From Poecilobothrus nobilitatus (lineage: Eukaryota; Arthropoda; Insecta; Diptera; Dolichopodidae), in NCBI GenBank assembly GCA_947095535.1, contig OX352772.1:315156018-315220017 (forward strand): a DNA stretch of 64,000 nt, read 5' to 3'. Of this stretch, positions 13,501-26,519 are shown in pieces. Every line of letters begins with the position of its first letter. Position 1 is the first letter of the stretch. A model generated the notes under the pieces. It was not told the DNA's origin. It saw only the letters and a list, made by a program, of their open reading frames with translations, and ran no database searches. Made by a program: the position numbers and the translations under genes.

Positions 13501-16500
13501 TTACGATATTGTTTTCCGCCACCAGATATTTAAAAAACAAAAGTGTATACACATATAAATTATCTAACATTGTTTAAAGAAAGAAAATTATGTTTCCTAC
13601 TAATAAAAAATAAAACACTTTGGACTAAGACATTTTTACTGATTTATAACCTCCATGAAAAGAAAATAACTGAAAGATTAAGAAATGAAGAGTGACATTC
13701 ATTATTGCATTAATAGGACTTAATAAAAAATTCTAATAATTAAGAATTGATGAAAATTGAACTATAATAGTTGTAAAGCATGCTTATACTTATAATAGTT
13801 ATTGCAGTCAGACTTTTACATATGACTATGAGTAATTTTTATTTAAAATGCTATGTATGAAAGGAGTATAGGATTCGATTTATTTAAATAGTTGATCTCT
13901 AATTAATAGTTGATTAAATAGTTGAATAGTTGATCTCTAATTCACTATTCACTATTGATTAACAAAGTTGTTCATTCTTAATACAATATTTCAAAAAACT
14001 TTCAATTCAAGCTCCTAAGAAACTTGCAAATTCTATAATAAGTTTAATACTTCTAAATAAAACTAATTCGTTAGATCAAAATTCTTCTTAACAATATGTC
14101 TAGAGAACCTATCTAATAATCACAAATCTGAGACAAAAAATAAAAATAATCTTACCGCCATTAGCAGTATTAAAATTATGAACAAACAGTAAATCAACTC
14201 AAATACAAAAGGATCATACAAAAAAATTCCAACGGACACACTTAAATGAAGTGCTAGAAAAAAAAAATAAAAAATTATATATATACCTACATATATTTAA
14301 TATTAGAAATACTCGCATTACGAGAAATAGAAGAAAAGAAGAACAATCCAGCAACAGAAAAACAAACAAAAAAAAAAAATTATGAAAAAAATCATTGCAA
14401 AAGAACAAAAAAAAATGACCTCACCGCAAAAAAAACAAACAATAGTATATTCTCTTTTTAGTACATATTTATTCCTTTTTTTTAAGAATTCTTTTCAGTT
14501 TTTTTGTCCTCTCTTTATTTTCATCCCATAAAATATTTTTATTTATAAATGTTTTATGTGTATGTTTTTTTAGATATTCAATGACACGTTAAAAAAATGG
14601 ATATTTTTGAATGAAACAATTTACACTCTCAACTTTAAAATTAAAAACTAGTAGACTAATTTTAGGTAAACATTTTAAAAAAACAAGTAGTCCTCTCTGT
14701 CGGAAATAGTCTTCTGAGAAGAGGTTTATTGAAAGTAAAAGGTTTATTCAAAGTAAGATAAGTAAAAATTTAACCTGGATGACAAAATAGAAGATTACTA
14801 TAAGTTTAGTCTTATCAGCAGATTCAGGAAATACATTATACAAATGTTTCTTCTTTCTCGGCTAAATTCATTTCGGACGTTTGATGCATATCATGACGAC
14901 TTTCGTCTTATCAACTGATAACTGATTTGAATTATAATCTGAGCTTCTACTTAAAACATTAGACTAAAGCAGCAATATGACTACTCCTCTGCTATGATTA
15001 CTGGGGCGATTCTAGTTTAGTTTTTAACTGAAGTTCTTATTTACATTACATATTTCGTAGCAGGAGGAATTTTGTTTTTAAATTATAAAATAATATTATT
15101 TGAATTTAAAAAAGCGTCCGATTTGTACAGGATTTGAAAAAAAGTACTCCGTCGATTAATTTCGCTCCTTTGCTAAACAATTTGCATTCTGCATTATTCG
15201 AAAATGCAATAAAATAAACAATTAGATCAAAATTGCATAGTTTTAGGCACTTCCCTATTATTATCAATACAATAATCATTTGAAAAATTTATAAGATGGA
15301 AATATTAATTGTTGTACTGTACATATTAAATACAAACGAAAAGCAGAGAAAAAATACACAGCAATAAATAAGTTTTAGAATCTTTTTAAGAGAATGTCAT
15401 ATAACATGATATGAGTTATAAGTTGGTTTTACAAGAGGACACAGATTATTATATAGGATACCTATATAAGATTATACATATTTGTATAAAAAGATTAATA
15501 AAAAATATTATATTAGAACATTCATAGAGATAATAAAAATTGGAGGTAATAGTGAAAACTTCAAGGTTTTTTATTGTTTTTTTATTAGCGAAATCAGTCA
15601 TCATTATTCATCACCATCATGATTATCATTGTCACTATTATAATATGTTGTTTCTTCTTAAGAGTATCCTGTTTGTATGTTTATTTAATTTTTATTTTTC
15701 ATTTATATTTTTTTTTGGTGTATCTTATCTAACGGTGATATATTTTTTATGAAAGTCATTATGACTGTGTTCTGGAACGATCAAATCGTAAGATTTTTTT
15801 CAGATTATATAACGGCAGATTGAAGTAAAAAGATTTTTGTAACATTGGAATGGTTTTTCTTGGTATTTAAAAAATCGTCTCGCTTCATATTTACTTTTTT
15901 TTTTTATGTTGCCATTGCTTTTTAATATTTTATAGTAACATTTGAATTTTATTGCCACTAAAGGAATTTAAAGATTTTCTGATTTGAAAATTTGACTTTT
16001 GTTTTATTTGTTCATCAAAGTGATACTTGTTTGTTTTATTAAAAAAAAAAAGGAAACAGGAAGAGTAGGTTAATTCCCATTAGTATTTAGTATGCTTAAT
16101 TCAATATTTGCTTTTCTTTTTTGTTGCATTGGAGATGAATATTAAATTTTATTGTGTTTCATGTTAATGGTTAACTATTGTTCTTAACACTAAAAACAAT
16201 ATTTTTTTCATAATTTTTATGTAACTCTTTAAGAAATTCTGAAGGTTAAAGAAAAAATAACAAAAATGTTAGGTACCTACTCATTTAAATTTTTTTATTT
16301 TATACAAAAAGGATGTGACTTTTTTTGTTACTTTATAATGGAAAATATTTTTTTTTGTGAAAAATTTTAGAAACAAATTTTCTAGATCGTTAAATCAGTT
16401 TTTCTAGCAATTGTATATGGGGAGTTATGAAATTATGATTTACAACTTTTTAACGGAATTTATACGACGATTAATGTTTAAACATATATTCGACAATATT

Positions 16501-16604
16501 AATATAATATAAGTTTGCATCAAAAGTGTTTCTTGTTCAAGTAACTAAAAATTAATAAAACTTTTATTATAAAATTCGTAAAAAAGTATTTTTTTATTTA
16601 AAGT
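10516..16604. other. Long AT-rich stretch with no recognisable feature
   Basis: About 6 kb in which no gene, RNA or complete mobile element is supported. Composition rises slightly between 12,580 and 13,010. Short local duplications occur, such as ATAGTTGATCTCTAATT at about 13,889 and 13,925, and CTTTAATGGAGAA at about 12,860 and 12,886. Open frames here are short and rich in F, I, N and K. Confidence 0.6.
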
Positions 16605-16617
16605 AATCTGGAAAAGT

Positions 16618-16993
16618 AATCAGACGTCAGACTAAAGATCAGAAACAGCATAAGCCATCTGAAGCACAAATAATGGAAAAATAAGCAGACATAGGAGTAT
16701 GTACAGTCTAAGCACGATGACAGGGTGGTATTGCACGTAACTTTGCCAATGACTAACGCTGGAATTCGAAACGAAAAGAACCTTGATAGAGGTAGCTAAT
16801 GGAAAGATCTCTCCAAAGTTAGGGCGCTTAAGGAAGCAATCGTGAAATCCTTTAGAACCATATTGGTTGGTTCTAGGAGAGGCATTGATAAATGAGTACC
16901 TTATGAACGATTGGTGCACAACAGGTTGCCGCGTCTAGATGTAAGGATATCTACACCCCAGATTGTCTATCTTTTTTACTAAACAACAACAAC
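16618..16993 (+). mobile_element. 5'-truncated LINE 3' end with (AAC)n tail and 13-bp TSD
   Basis: The segment is flanked by a perfect direct repeat, AATCTGGAAAAGT, at 16,605-16,617 and 16,994-17,006. It ends with an (AAC)n tail directly before the right repeat and is clearly less AT-rich than its surroundings. A TSD of this size plus a simple-sequence tail is the signature of target-primed reverse transcription, so this is most likely the 3' part of a non-LTR retrotransposon inserted on the + strand. No polymerase III A/B boxes are evident, which argues against a SINE. A 95-codon frame on the opposite strand (16,632-16,919) has no known motif and is probably not coding. The intact TSD suggests a fairly recent insertion. 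Confidence 0.75.
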
Positions 16994-17909
16994 AATCTGG
17001 AAAAGTTTCCATTAAATATTGAATTTTAACTCGCTATTTCAGTACATTTTTGTATTATTGTACACATTCAATCAAACGCGAGCAATATAATTTTATTTTA
17101 ATCATGTTATTCAGCAATTAAACTATTAATAATTCCGATTTAAAGTGCATATACAAATTATACACCTATATAAATTATAAATTAATCTGAAGTTCTTAAT
17201 AATTAACAAATTGATAGAATTAATTGATTAATAGAAATGAAGTATAGTGAATCTTCACAAAATTTACAAAATTCAACTTTAAGTTTCCGCAAATAAACGT
17301 GTACCTATTAAAAAACTTAAATATTTTTTTTAAACAAAATAAATGGTGAAAAAAAGCAAAAACAATCATTACTTTAATATTTCCCTCTAAATTCACATTT
17401 TAAATTTAAAACTATTTTTATTGTTTTTTAGAAGAGTTGTTTGGCCTTTCCTTTCGCTAATCCTTACAATAATATACCACTACAATTGCCACAAAGTATT
17501 GTAATTATATTGTTCCTCATTAAAACAGACAGAAACAAAGAAGCAAAATGTTAAATATTCTATATTTTCCCAATCATTTTCTTTGGTTAAAAAAAAAGGT
17601 AAAATTTAAAAATGTACAACAAAAGCAAAAAAAAAAACAAAAAAAAAAAGGACAAAAGGAAATCTGGTTGAAAATTTCACGTATAATTAATTTGTCAAAA
17701 TAAGAAAAAAAAAAAAGTACATACAATATCGAAAAGAAAAAATTGACAAAAATAAAAATAAGAAAAATGAATTTTTCCAGGATTTTTTACTGTAAACCTT
17801 ATAAAACTAGAAACTTCCGATCCGGTTAAGAAAATCAAAATTTGAATGTTTTAATTAACTTCATATTTAAAATATACTATGTATGGGTCTAAACTTTTTA
17901 ATATTTGTT

Positions 17910-18388
17910 CAATATGTTCAATTTATTATTTGTTCCTTTACTGTTCTTAACTCACGTCGAAATATTGGAGCTTTATCTCTCTTTTATAGATATCTTGTAG
18001 GTAACGACACTTGTTCTATTGAATTGAAATCAATAATGCCTCCACGTAAACAATTCCAAGGCAACACTAGGGGAGCCTCAAGTGCTCATTTCTACACCGT
18101 GGAAATTCCTAGGTGGTTTAAAACTGATTATGGAAACTCTTTTATTGTGAGAACCGCTAAAATGTGGAATATGCTTCCATCCAACGTGTTCCCCTCTGAT
18201 TCTAATGGTCCATTCAATTTGCAACTTTTCAAAACGAACCTATTCAGGTTTGCCTCCAATTTACTAGCCAATTCTCCTCTAAATTCATATTTCTCCTGAA
18301 CTCATCTGCTTCTCGCTCAAACCTACAATAATTTTGTAAAAAGGAAAATTTTCCTAGAGTTTGCGTAGCGTGTAAAAAAAAAAAAAAA
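17910..18388 (+). pseudogene. Jockey/CR1-like LINE: C-terminus of ORF2 with 3' UTR and poly(A)
   Basis: The frame 17,937-18,299 reads like the extreme C-terminus of insect Jockey/CR1-group ORF2 proteins, after the reverse transcriptase. It has a LNSRRNIGALSLFYRYLVG block, an ELKSIMPP block, then FIVRTAKMWNMLPSNVFP and a NLQLFKTNLFRF ending, followed by a stop at 18,297-18,299. That order (spaced arginines, LFYRY, PP, RTA-W-LP-VFP, LFK) is characteristic of the family. Only about 120 residues of a protein that is normally many hundreds long remain, so the copy is strongly 5'-truncated. About 75 bp of 3' UTR and an A run at 18,374-18,388 follow. The frame is unbroken, suggesting a comparatively young insertion. 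The upstream methionine at 17,883 is a chance start in flanking DNA. Confidence 0.8.
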
Positions 18389-20130
18389 GATATGGAATGG
18401 ATAAATAATTAACTAAATTAAATCGATGTAACATCTGAATATTCTTTGTTAGATTAGTATTAGTATCAGAGTTATTCTTAACTCCTCCTTTAAAATCTTT
18501 TACAAACATATTTCAATTCAATTCAGTCAGTCATTTTTTTTTGTTTTAAACAAAAAAAAATTTTAACTTCTTAAAGATGACACTCTAAAATACACAACTT
18601 TTGAAAGTACTTTAAAGTAACATCAAAAAGGAACAAATAAATAACTATAGTTCAAAAATAATCTTATCTGTCTTATGTTTTGCTTTACACAACATATTAA
18701 TTTTATTTTAGAGTCCGATTCCGCAAACTCTTGTAACAATAAAAAGGTATAAACTAAAAAAAAAAGAATATAAAAAAAAGAGTGAAATAAAAAGAGTGGA
18801 AAAAAATGTTTAAATTGTTTATAATTCCCCATTTTTTTTTCTTTTTTTTTTTTTGTTCTACCTTCCTTTAGAGCAATAAAGAACGGCTTAAAATGTCAAG
18901 AGATTCTTAGTGAGTAAATTCTTTTATTTTATACACAGACATAGTCAAATAGTCCCTTCAGCACTTATTTGGTATGTTATGTATTAAATAAATAGATACT
19001 TAATTTCCTTTATTTCTTGGTATTTTTTTTTTTTTTTTTTGGTTTCTGCACAAGCTATAAAAAAATTTAAACGGAAAAAAGTTAAGTAATAAAAATGTTT
19101 TTATTGGTAGCCAGACACACAAACACAAATCTTTATATATAAATATAGAAAAAAAATTTTGTATGAAAGTATAAAGAAAAAGGTACAAAATTCAAAAAAA
19201 AAAAAAAAAAAAATTAACAAAGTTTTCACAATTTTTTTTTAGTTATTGTATCCTGTGCGATGAAAGGATACTTTTTCTTTTTGTTGTTATTGTTGTTATA
19301 TAAATTTGTGGTCTAAATAACCTTGATGAAGAAGTTTTTTTTTTTTTACTTTTTTGAATTGTTACTGACATATTTTTCAAAAAGAAAACAAATTTAAGAG
19401 TTGATGATGATAATGGAGATGTCAAAAAACTGTTTGTTTTTGATTACCGAAATGGATTATTTTTTTGTTTTGTTTTTGTTTTTTTTTTTTAAGAACCACA
19501 ACAATTAAAATGCATAATACTGAGATTTCCTACAACAAGAAGAGCATCTAAAGTAAAAGACAAAGATTTAAATTGAAAATATGTACTTTAATAAATTGTT
19601 CTTTAATTTTTTTTTATTTTTTTATTTTTTTGAACACCTGCAGTTTGTTGCAACTTAAATAAATTTAAATTAATTGTTTAGAACAGGAATCATTTACTAG
19701 AGAGTATATGTATAGTTGATTGCATGACATTAGTTACACACAAAGTTATTGACTGTGTTAAATGTGTTCCTTATGGTATTTAAATTAAAAACTGTTAAAA
19801 ATTCCTTGTTATATTCAGTTAAATTTTTTAGTTAATTTAGCTTTGCAACTTTGTTAACAGAATAAGTTTAACATTTGTGTGGGTAATAGAAGGACTTAAA
19901 TTCACTTAAACAATTATTTATATAATAAAAGAATAAAAGTGAAGAAATTTGGAATACTAGAGTGTCGAATTGAAAATATGGTTTTGAAAACAAATTTCAG
20001 ATGTGTAGCAAAATAAAATATAGCGAATCCATCAGAATTTTAAAGATCCTGCTCCTGTTTAGTTGATATAAATTTCGTTTCATAATATCCTACTACCTGT
20101 GTATATATTTTTTTGTATATTTTATATATA
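18389..20130. other. AT-rich sequence, no gene
   Basis: Rich in A and T homopolymers (for example around 18,830-18,855, 19,025-19,040 and 19,194-19,213). The short open frames on the minus strand are translations of these runs. No repeat shared with the rest of the window was seen. Confidence 0.6.
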
Positions 20131-21776
20131 CTAGAAAATCCCCTGTGCAATTGCACAATTACAGATTTAAAACATTTACGTTTTCATACTGACTCCCTTA
20201 ATAAACTACCTAAAAATTTCATTTTTATATCAGCACCTCTAAAAAAACGTTGGAATCATTTACTTACTTGCTGTAATAGAAAAAAAACATAAAACAAATC
20301 TAAACACATAAAATTAAAAATGTTAGGTACAGTTTATTAATTTTTTCTCGCCGTTTTTTCGTGGCGGTAATTTTTGACAGTTTTTTAATCATTAAAAAAA
20401 ATGGTGCAAGCTAAAAACACATTCAGGGTAAAAGTTCGTGCCGATATCTCAAAAAATGTTTAAAACACATCTACAAAGTGCACAATAAAAACCGGCGAAA
20501 AACCAACCAACACCAACCGCTACTACATTATTTTGTTAGATTTAAAACAATCCCAATAATCGAAATAATTTTAATATTTGTTAAAATTTTACTCTCTATT
20601 TTTCTTTAGTTTTAAAAAAAATTTTTATGGCAATGAAAAACAGTTGTTTTCGCCGCGAAATTACTTTAATTACTTTCAAGTCTTTTGCGTTTATTTTTTT
20701 TTGCTTGAAAAAAATTTGCTGAATTTATTTTATTTAAATGTACTTTAGAAGAGGTCTTTGGTATATTTAATAAAAGATTCATGTCTCTGATAATAAAATT
20801 TCATGAATTTTCGGGGGCTTTTTTTGTGACGGTCGTTTTCGACAGCTTTTTAATTTAATGGTCTAATAATAAATTAGTACAAAATTATGAATCTATTGTG
20901 AGTAAAGGCTTCTAAAATGATATTTTCTATGTTAGTTTCTTTTTTTTTTTAAGAAAAATATCCATTTCTATAATATTTGGTAAGTTCCAGACTTCTGTTA
21001 TGAAATATAATTATTTAAGTCTGCCGAATTTTATATTAATAAAAAAATTTGGAATATTTTATGTTATACCAGTACCGAAAATTTAGCTTAAAAATCTAAA
21101 TTTCAACCAGACCTAAATAAACAAAACTACTTTAAAGTCTGTTACGAAGCTTTTACCAGGTTTTATACTAATGAAAAGAAAATCAAGAATAAAATCGGCC
21201 TATTATTTTTTTCTTATAAATATGAGGCTTACTATAAACTTTGCTCTTTTCACTTTCAGGCGTTTTAATTTTATTAAGAGTACCTATTTTTATTTTTTTT
21301 TTCCAAAACAAAGATTGAAAACGCCAACAGAAGATTAATAATTTATTTTTAATTTACCGCTTCGACCAGTTCGTAATGGATGTGGCGGTCAAATTTAAAA
21401 ATTTAAAATTTGCTGAATTTATTTTTATTGAAAATGTGTGTTTTTTAAGTATGTACTTTTCCTTTTTTGACTGTACTGACTTTTAATGAACGGGTTGTGT
21501 CTCTGATAATACTTCTAGTAGAAAATTTGGTCTCTGTTAATAATATTTACTAAATTTATTTATATTTTTAATGAACGGTTTGTGTCTCTTGATAATACTT
21601 TGAGTCAAAGATTTGTGTTTCTGATAATAAAATTTTAACTTATTAAATAAATATACAGAAATATCATCATTGCCAGTTTAGTTTACATTCAGTGTGAGTG
21701 TTTTATTATAGATATAAAATATATTTTTTTACATGCTGGCAAGGTCTCGCCAACATCTTGTGTATTATATTATAGA
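20131..21776 (-). mobile_element. Non-autonomous Helitron
   Basis: Read on the minus strand, the right-hand end begins TCTATAATATAATACAC at 21,776 after an A, and the left-hand end has a perfect palindrome TGTGCAATTGCACA (20,144-20,157), then 9 nt, then CTAG (20,131-20,134) followed by T. A 5' TC, a 3' hairpin about 10 nt before CTRR, and insertion between A and T without TSD are the established Helitron hallmarks. A second TC start, TCTATAATAAAACAC at 21,712, is possible, so the true 5' end is one of two. The body has internal repeats: a GTG(G/A)CGGT...GACAG(T/C)TTTTTAAT block twice (about 20,361 and 20,828) and about five copies of GTCTCTGATAAT or near variants. No Rep/helicase coding is present. 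Confidence 0.72.
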
Positions 21777-24700
21777 TTAGAAATAAGACAACAAATAAAT
21801 TATACTTCGAATTCGGAGAGCAAACTGGTGAACCAAGAAGAGTAATTAAGATTTTCGAAGTATGATACCTAAACTCCAACTTAATGCTACATACGTAATG
21901 GATAGCGTATTAAAACTAGTATAAACAAAATATAGGAACTCATTCTAAACTGGTACGTTGAAATTGTGGAACACATTACACCATAATTGTTACACGATTT
22001 GTATAATATACAGAAGTTCAAGGAATCAGAAACTTGCATATTATATTAAAATTCCCATTTAATACCACTTTTACAATTTAAATTCAAAATATCTTCTCCT
22101 TATTTTCTTTTCTTTCCTCATTCTATTATACTGTTTTGCAGTTAGTTTGATTATCCCATTATAGTTACTTATAGTGGCTACTGAGAAAAGTGGTTTTAGT
22201 CGGTAAAAACCCCACAAATCTAAATTAAAATATTATTTTAAATTCTAGAAAATACGGAGAACAAAAAAACAAAAAGAAAAGGTTTTACTGTTAGTTTGAG
22301 AATCAATGTTTTAATAATAGAGTTGGCGGGAGTTTGGTCATTGCACTATTTGAAACATGTATTTAAAACAAAAGTTCTTTAGAGGGATCTGGAGTTGGTT
22401 ACAAAAACGGAGTTATACGCCTTCTACAGAATATGTATAACTACAGTACAGTTAAATGACATCCAGTTATATGAGATACAGTTTTATGATAGGAATATGA
22501 TTGAAACTCTGAATCATAACCGTCATTATCATGATGACCAACATTATGATCATCATCATCATCACCAATACAATCAACTTTACTATGTAAACAACAATAT
22601 AAACATCATCTATAAAAAGTTTTTGCCAAATTCCCCATTATAAAAATAAGATTGTATGCAAAGTGTTCCATTAGTATAAATCGAAATTTGCTTAATGTTT
22701 AATATGTGATGTTATGGTAACTGGGTTTATGCTAAAAGTTTTTTTATGCTAATTGTATTTATGCCAAATGGCTTTTTAAGAAATTGATTTATACTAACTG
22801 TCATAAATCTATTTAAAATAAATAAAATTAAATATTTTTTTTCTTATTTGAAATTACCATACCTATTGAATTAAAGTTTGTGAACCTTTTAAAATTAAAT
22901 TTAAAATTACCTTCTTTCATTATGTAAAATATATTTCTATTTTAATATAATCATATCTATTAATTTCTATTTTCATTAATTTTGTAATCTTTTGTTACTT
23001 AATTTTTTTTGAACGAATCAATACTTAAAAATGTTTTTATATTTTTAATTCTTTACTTTAAGTATATAAAAGTTCAAAGATATTTTTTCAATACTTTTTT
23101 CTTTTTTGCTGTTAGTCCTGTTTTTTCATATTTTTCTTTTTTTTCTTATATCATTGATATATATGCAAATTTGCTTAATATTTTCTTTTTCTCCTTTTTT
23201 TCTATTTTTCTCTATGGAAAACCTTTGTATTGATAAGTCGCATAACATTCATTTTATATCTATCGGCGTTTGTAAAATAATAAACAAAATAAGAACACGT
23301 ATCGTTAAAAATTGCTACAGGGGTAATCCTATAAAAATTTAAAATTTTGCAGCTAGTGAAATATTTTCAAATTTCTTTTATATTAAATATTTAAAAAACA
23401 TTTTATATGATTAAAATAAATATTAATAATATAAGATCAAAAAAATTCTATTTTAATAAGAGTAAACGAAAGGATTTTAATCATCAAGAAAAGTAGTACG
23501 CTTAGTGAAACAATATTTTGCAAACAAAAAAAAAATTTTTAAAATGCACCGTTATAGGTAATTTTGAAGAATCGAAATTAGATTATATTATTGGAGTGTA
23601 AGTAAGACTGCGATCTTTTGATGCACATCTATTGTACTTCATCTGTTATTACGTGTTGTTTACTTCGCCTCCACTTATAATATTTTTGCCAGTCCTACTG
23701 TCTCTAAGAATGTAAATCTGTATTGATTTTAATGTTGATAGTACATCTACGTCAAAGCAATATGCTCGTAGATGCACATATATTGCTCGGAGTAAACCTC
23801 GACAATTTTTGGATATGTGACCGGGAGTCTTTTCTTGACCTTATAAATATCTTATTTTTTATAAATATTTTACAGTTCTCTTCGCAGTAGAAGGCCGGAA
23901 AGTCGTTTTTTTTTTATATAGTCTACTATGATAGTCTACTCGACGTGCAGTTTTATTTCCATCCGTTTTTACCCAAATTTCATTTTTTTAAATAAGTGAA
24001 TGGAGGTTGAACTGTTTATTTACTTTCCTCAATGAGATTCTTAAAACAGAGATTATTCAAGAGATTTTTGCTCGAATTTTCACAGGATCCATTTCTGAAA
24101 ATATAAAAGATTTTCATAAAAGATAGGTTTCTATGTTAGTATTTAAACTTGTAATAAGCCAGAATTAATACTAAATGAAGAATATGCTATCCTTTTCGTA
24201 CCTGGAAGAAGACGTGCGTTAAAATAAAATAAACTTAAAAGATCTGATATTTTTCAAGATAAGAAATTTTTAAACCAATAAGTGCTAAATTTGCAAAGAT
24301 ATTTTGTGCACCATATGATAATCCAAAAAAAAAAAAATACAAAAAAATAGAAGAAAGAAAAAAAATTTAAATACCATAAAATTTGAAAAAGATACGCATT
24401 AGAAATTGTACACAAACGTTTTCTTAATGTTTACTTTTATTATTTTCTTTAATGTTTTTGTTGTTTGCTTTGAAATTTTTGTTTTTGTTTTTTTTTTATT
24501 TTCACCACAAAATTTCGATAAATCTTTCTATTTCTTTACTTTTCCTCAATTTTGGCATAAATAAATTCTTTTTTCCCAGCGTGTCATTTTCCATAGAGGA
24601 AAGTTTCGTTCTGCATATCATTTAAATTTCCTTAAAAAAAAAATAAGACAATCTCTTATATGCACACACATTGAAAAAAATAAAATTTTTCAGATAAAAT

Positions 24701-24929
24701 ATGATTACCTATATTCGAATTAAAAGTGTTGGGTACAAAAGATCTAAAAAATAAAAATTGAAAATAATAATTGTAGTATTCTAATTCTTTGGAATTTTAA
24801 AGAAAATGTTCTTATGTTTCGAAGTTAAATTGCTGTTTAGCATATAGTTTTTAAGTATAAGTAAATTTAAATATATAGGTAAGGGCAAACTTAATCTAGA
24901 AGTATCGACTTCTTAAAACTAAACATTAC
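21777..24929. other. AT-rich sequence, no gene supported
   Basis: The segment 23,580-23,830 is less AT-rich and looks like a decayed insertion but shows no motif I recognise. Around 22,520-22,570 a CAT/ATC-rich run gives a histidine-rich frame that is only a microsatellite translation. Phenylalanine-rich frames at 23,009-23,342 lie on T runs. Confidence 0.55.
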
Positions 24930-24939
24930 AATAAAATGA

Positions 24940-25133
24940 AGGAAACTCGGTGGCCTAGTGGATAAGAGCGTATAAAATACACTGTAAATACTGAGGGAAT
25001 GTGGGTTGGAATACCACACACGTCGTAAGAGTTATTCCCCCCTTACGACATTTACAGCCACGTCCAAAAAGCAAAGGCTGTGTAATTTCCTGTTCACATT
25101 TATGTGGCAAACAAATACACTAAAAAAATAATA
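24940..25133 (+). mobile_element. tRNA-derived SINE, copy 1, with 10-bp TSD
   Basis: The head resembles a tRNA gene: an A-box-like GGCCTAGTGGATAAGAGCG at 24,953-24,970 and a B-box-like GGGTTGGAATACC near 25,013, followed by a family-specific tail with CGTCGTAAGAGTTATTCCCC, TTACGACATTTACAGCCACG, and TTCACATTTATGTGGCAAAC, then an A-rich end. It is flanked by AATAAAATGA at 24,930-24,939 and 25,134-25,143. Two further copies at 54,854 (+) and 48,950 (-) share the same order. SINEs of this kind are transcribed by RNA polymerase III and mobilised by a partner LINE. The partner is not identified here. Confidence 0.85.
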
Positions 25134-25359
25134 AATAAAATGAGAAATTTTCAGTAAAAGTGGGTTTTATTATACACCTATCTAACGAAAAAGAGTATAG
25201 TGCGATCCGCACGAATATGTTGGTTCTATAAAATTTAATTATCTTTTAAAAAAAAAAGAAGTTGTGTGCTAATAAGCTATCTTAACCAGTATAAACGAAC
25301 AAATTTCACCTTAATTAAGAACAGATAACTAAATTTAAATTAAGCTTAAGAAAAGATGT

Positions 25360-25442
25360 CTAGCTTTTCAATCATTTGATCACTCGAAAAGCTAGATGTT
25401 TAGACTAGACAATTTTTATATAATTAATCAATTATATAAAAA
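25360..25442. repeat. Two adjacent perfect hairpins
   Basis: First stem: CTAGCTTTTC at 25,360-25,369 with GAAAAGCTAG at 25,386-25,395 (16-nt loop). Second stem: TTTTTATATAATT at 25,413-25,425 with AATTATATAAAAA at 25,430-25,442 (4-nt loop). Only 17 nt separate them. They may be the termini of an eroded foldback element or simply local palindromes. No larger element was delimited. Confidence 0.6.
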
Positions 25443-25713
25443 CGAAGTTTTTTGTTTTTTATTTTATTTTTAATATCTTAACAGCTTGTTCAAAGTGTTT
25501 TACATTACTGAGCTTATTAAGCAGTATAGTAAAGCTTTTTAATTCAAATAATCATTAGAATGTCAAACAACTTCAAAATAATGCACATACAGAAATAAAA
25601 AAGAAAGTGATTAAATAGTATTTCATAACTACATAAAGAAAAATAAAGTTATAAAATTTTAAATTTTAATTTTATGCTACATATATATTATTCTAAAAAT
25701 ATTTTTTTGGTGC

Positions 25714-26519
25714 TTTTTAGCACATTTCCAAAAAAATTTTGAAAAAATGTGTCTATTAGTTTCACACTGTCCGTCCGCCCGTCTGTTTACAAAACTTCTA
25801 AACCATTAAAGATAGAGAAAAACTATTTTAACCATGGGTAGGTCTCATAAAAAAATTAATGTTTTAGAACAACTTTTTCATATAGTCCCATCCATTATGG
25901 AGCTGCAGCCCCTCCAACTTTGAAAAAGCCATATTTTTAAATACGTACGTCTCATATTCTACCTAATATTTTTTAAATCTGAAAAGCCATTCGCCGGGAA
26001 CTTTTTTACCTTTAAAACCAATATCAATATTATACAATTTTTCTTAAATTTAGTATTTAAATTCACCGTTATGTGAAAACAAAATTTTTCATGATTTTTC
26101 TACTTTCATAACTCCGGCACGCTTTTAGATAGGGACTTGAAATTTTGAGACAAGAAAGAACTTTTAGAATTAGAATAAGTTTTCTTTCCGTAATTGTTTT
26201 GTACCACCACCTGTTTAAGAGCTATTAGTTCTAAAAAATTTAAAATTTGCTATTTTTATGCACCTGTAAAAAATTTTCTTCGAGAAGACATAAAAATTAA
26301 AGCTGCAGTATATATTTTTCTTAGTTATATAAGGTTCCGGACTTACAGCTCATCAAAATTCCAGAAAAGTCTTATTCTCACATTTTTTCTTATTAGAAAA
26401 CATTTCTTAAATTTTATTTCTTAAATTTTAAAATTTTGGTGCAAGTCACAATTCTATACAGTTTGTATTGTCTTTGGGAAATATGCGCTTTTAAAAACCG
26501 TTGGTTTACATTCTACCTT
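25714..26519 (+). mobile_element. DINE-like family B, best copy
   Basis: About 0.8 kb. The 5' end has an imperfect palindrome, GCACATTT...AAATGTG (about 25,720-25,752), then ATTAGTTTCACACTG and a GTCCGTCCGCCCGTCTG microsatellite. Inside, GTCTCATAAAAAAATTAATG, GGAGCTGCAGCCCC, AACTCCGGCACGCTTTTAG and AAATTAAAGCTGCAG follow. The 3' end is a stem-loop AAACCGTTGGTTT followed by ACATTCTACCTT. It aligns along its length with 56,904-57,701 and in part with 58,943-59,335. The layout mirrors DINE-1-like Helentrons. No coding region. Short open frames within it are not conserved between copies. Confidence 0.72.

Noticed and set aside
16632..16919. 95-codon minus-strand frame
   Set aside because: Lies inside the TSD-flanked LINE fragment on the strand opposite to its tail. 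No motif.
22395..22643. Histidine-rich 82-codon frame
   Set aside because: Produced by a CAT/ATC microsatellite; no family resemblance.
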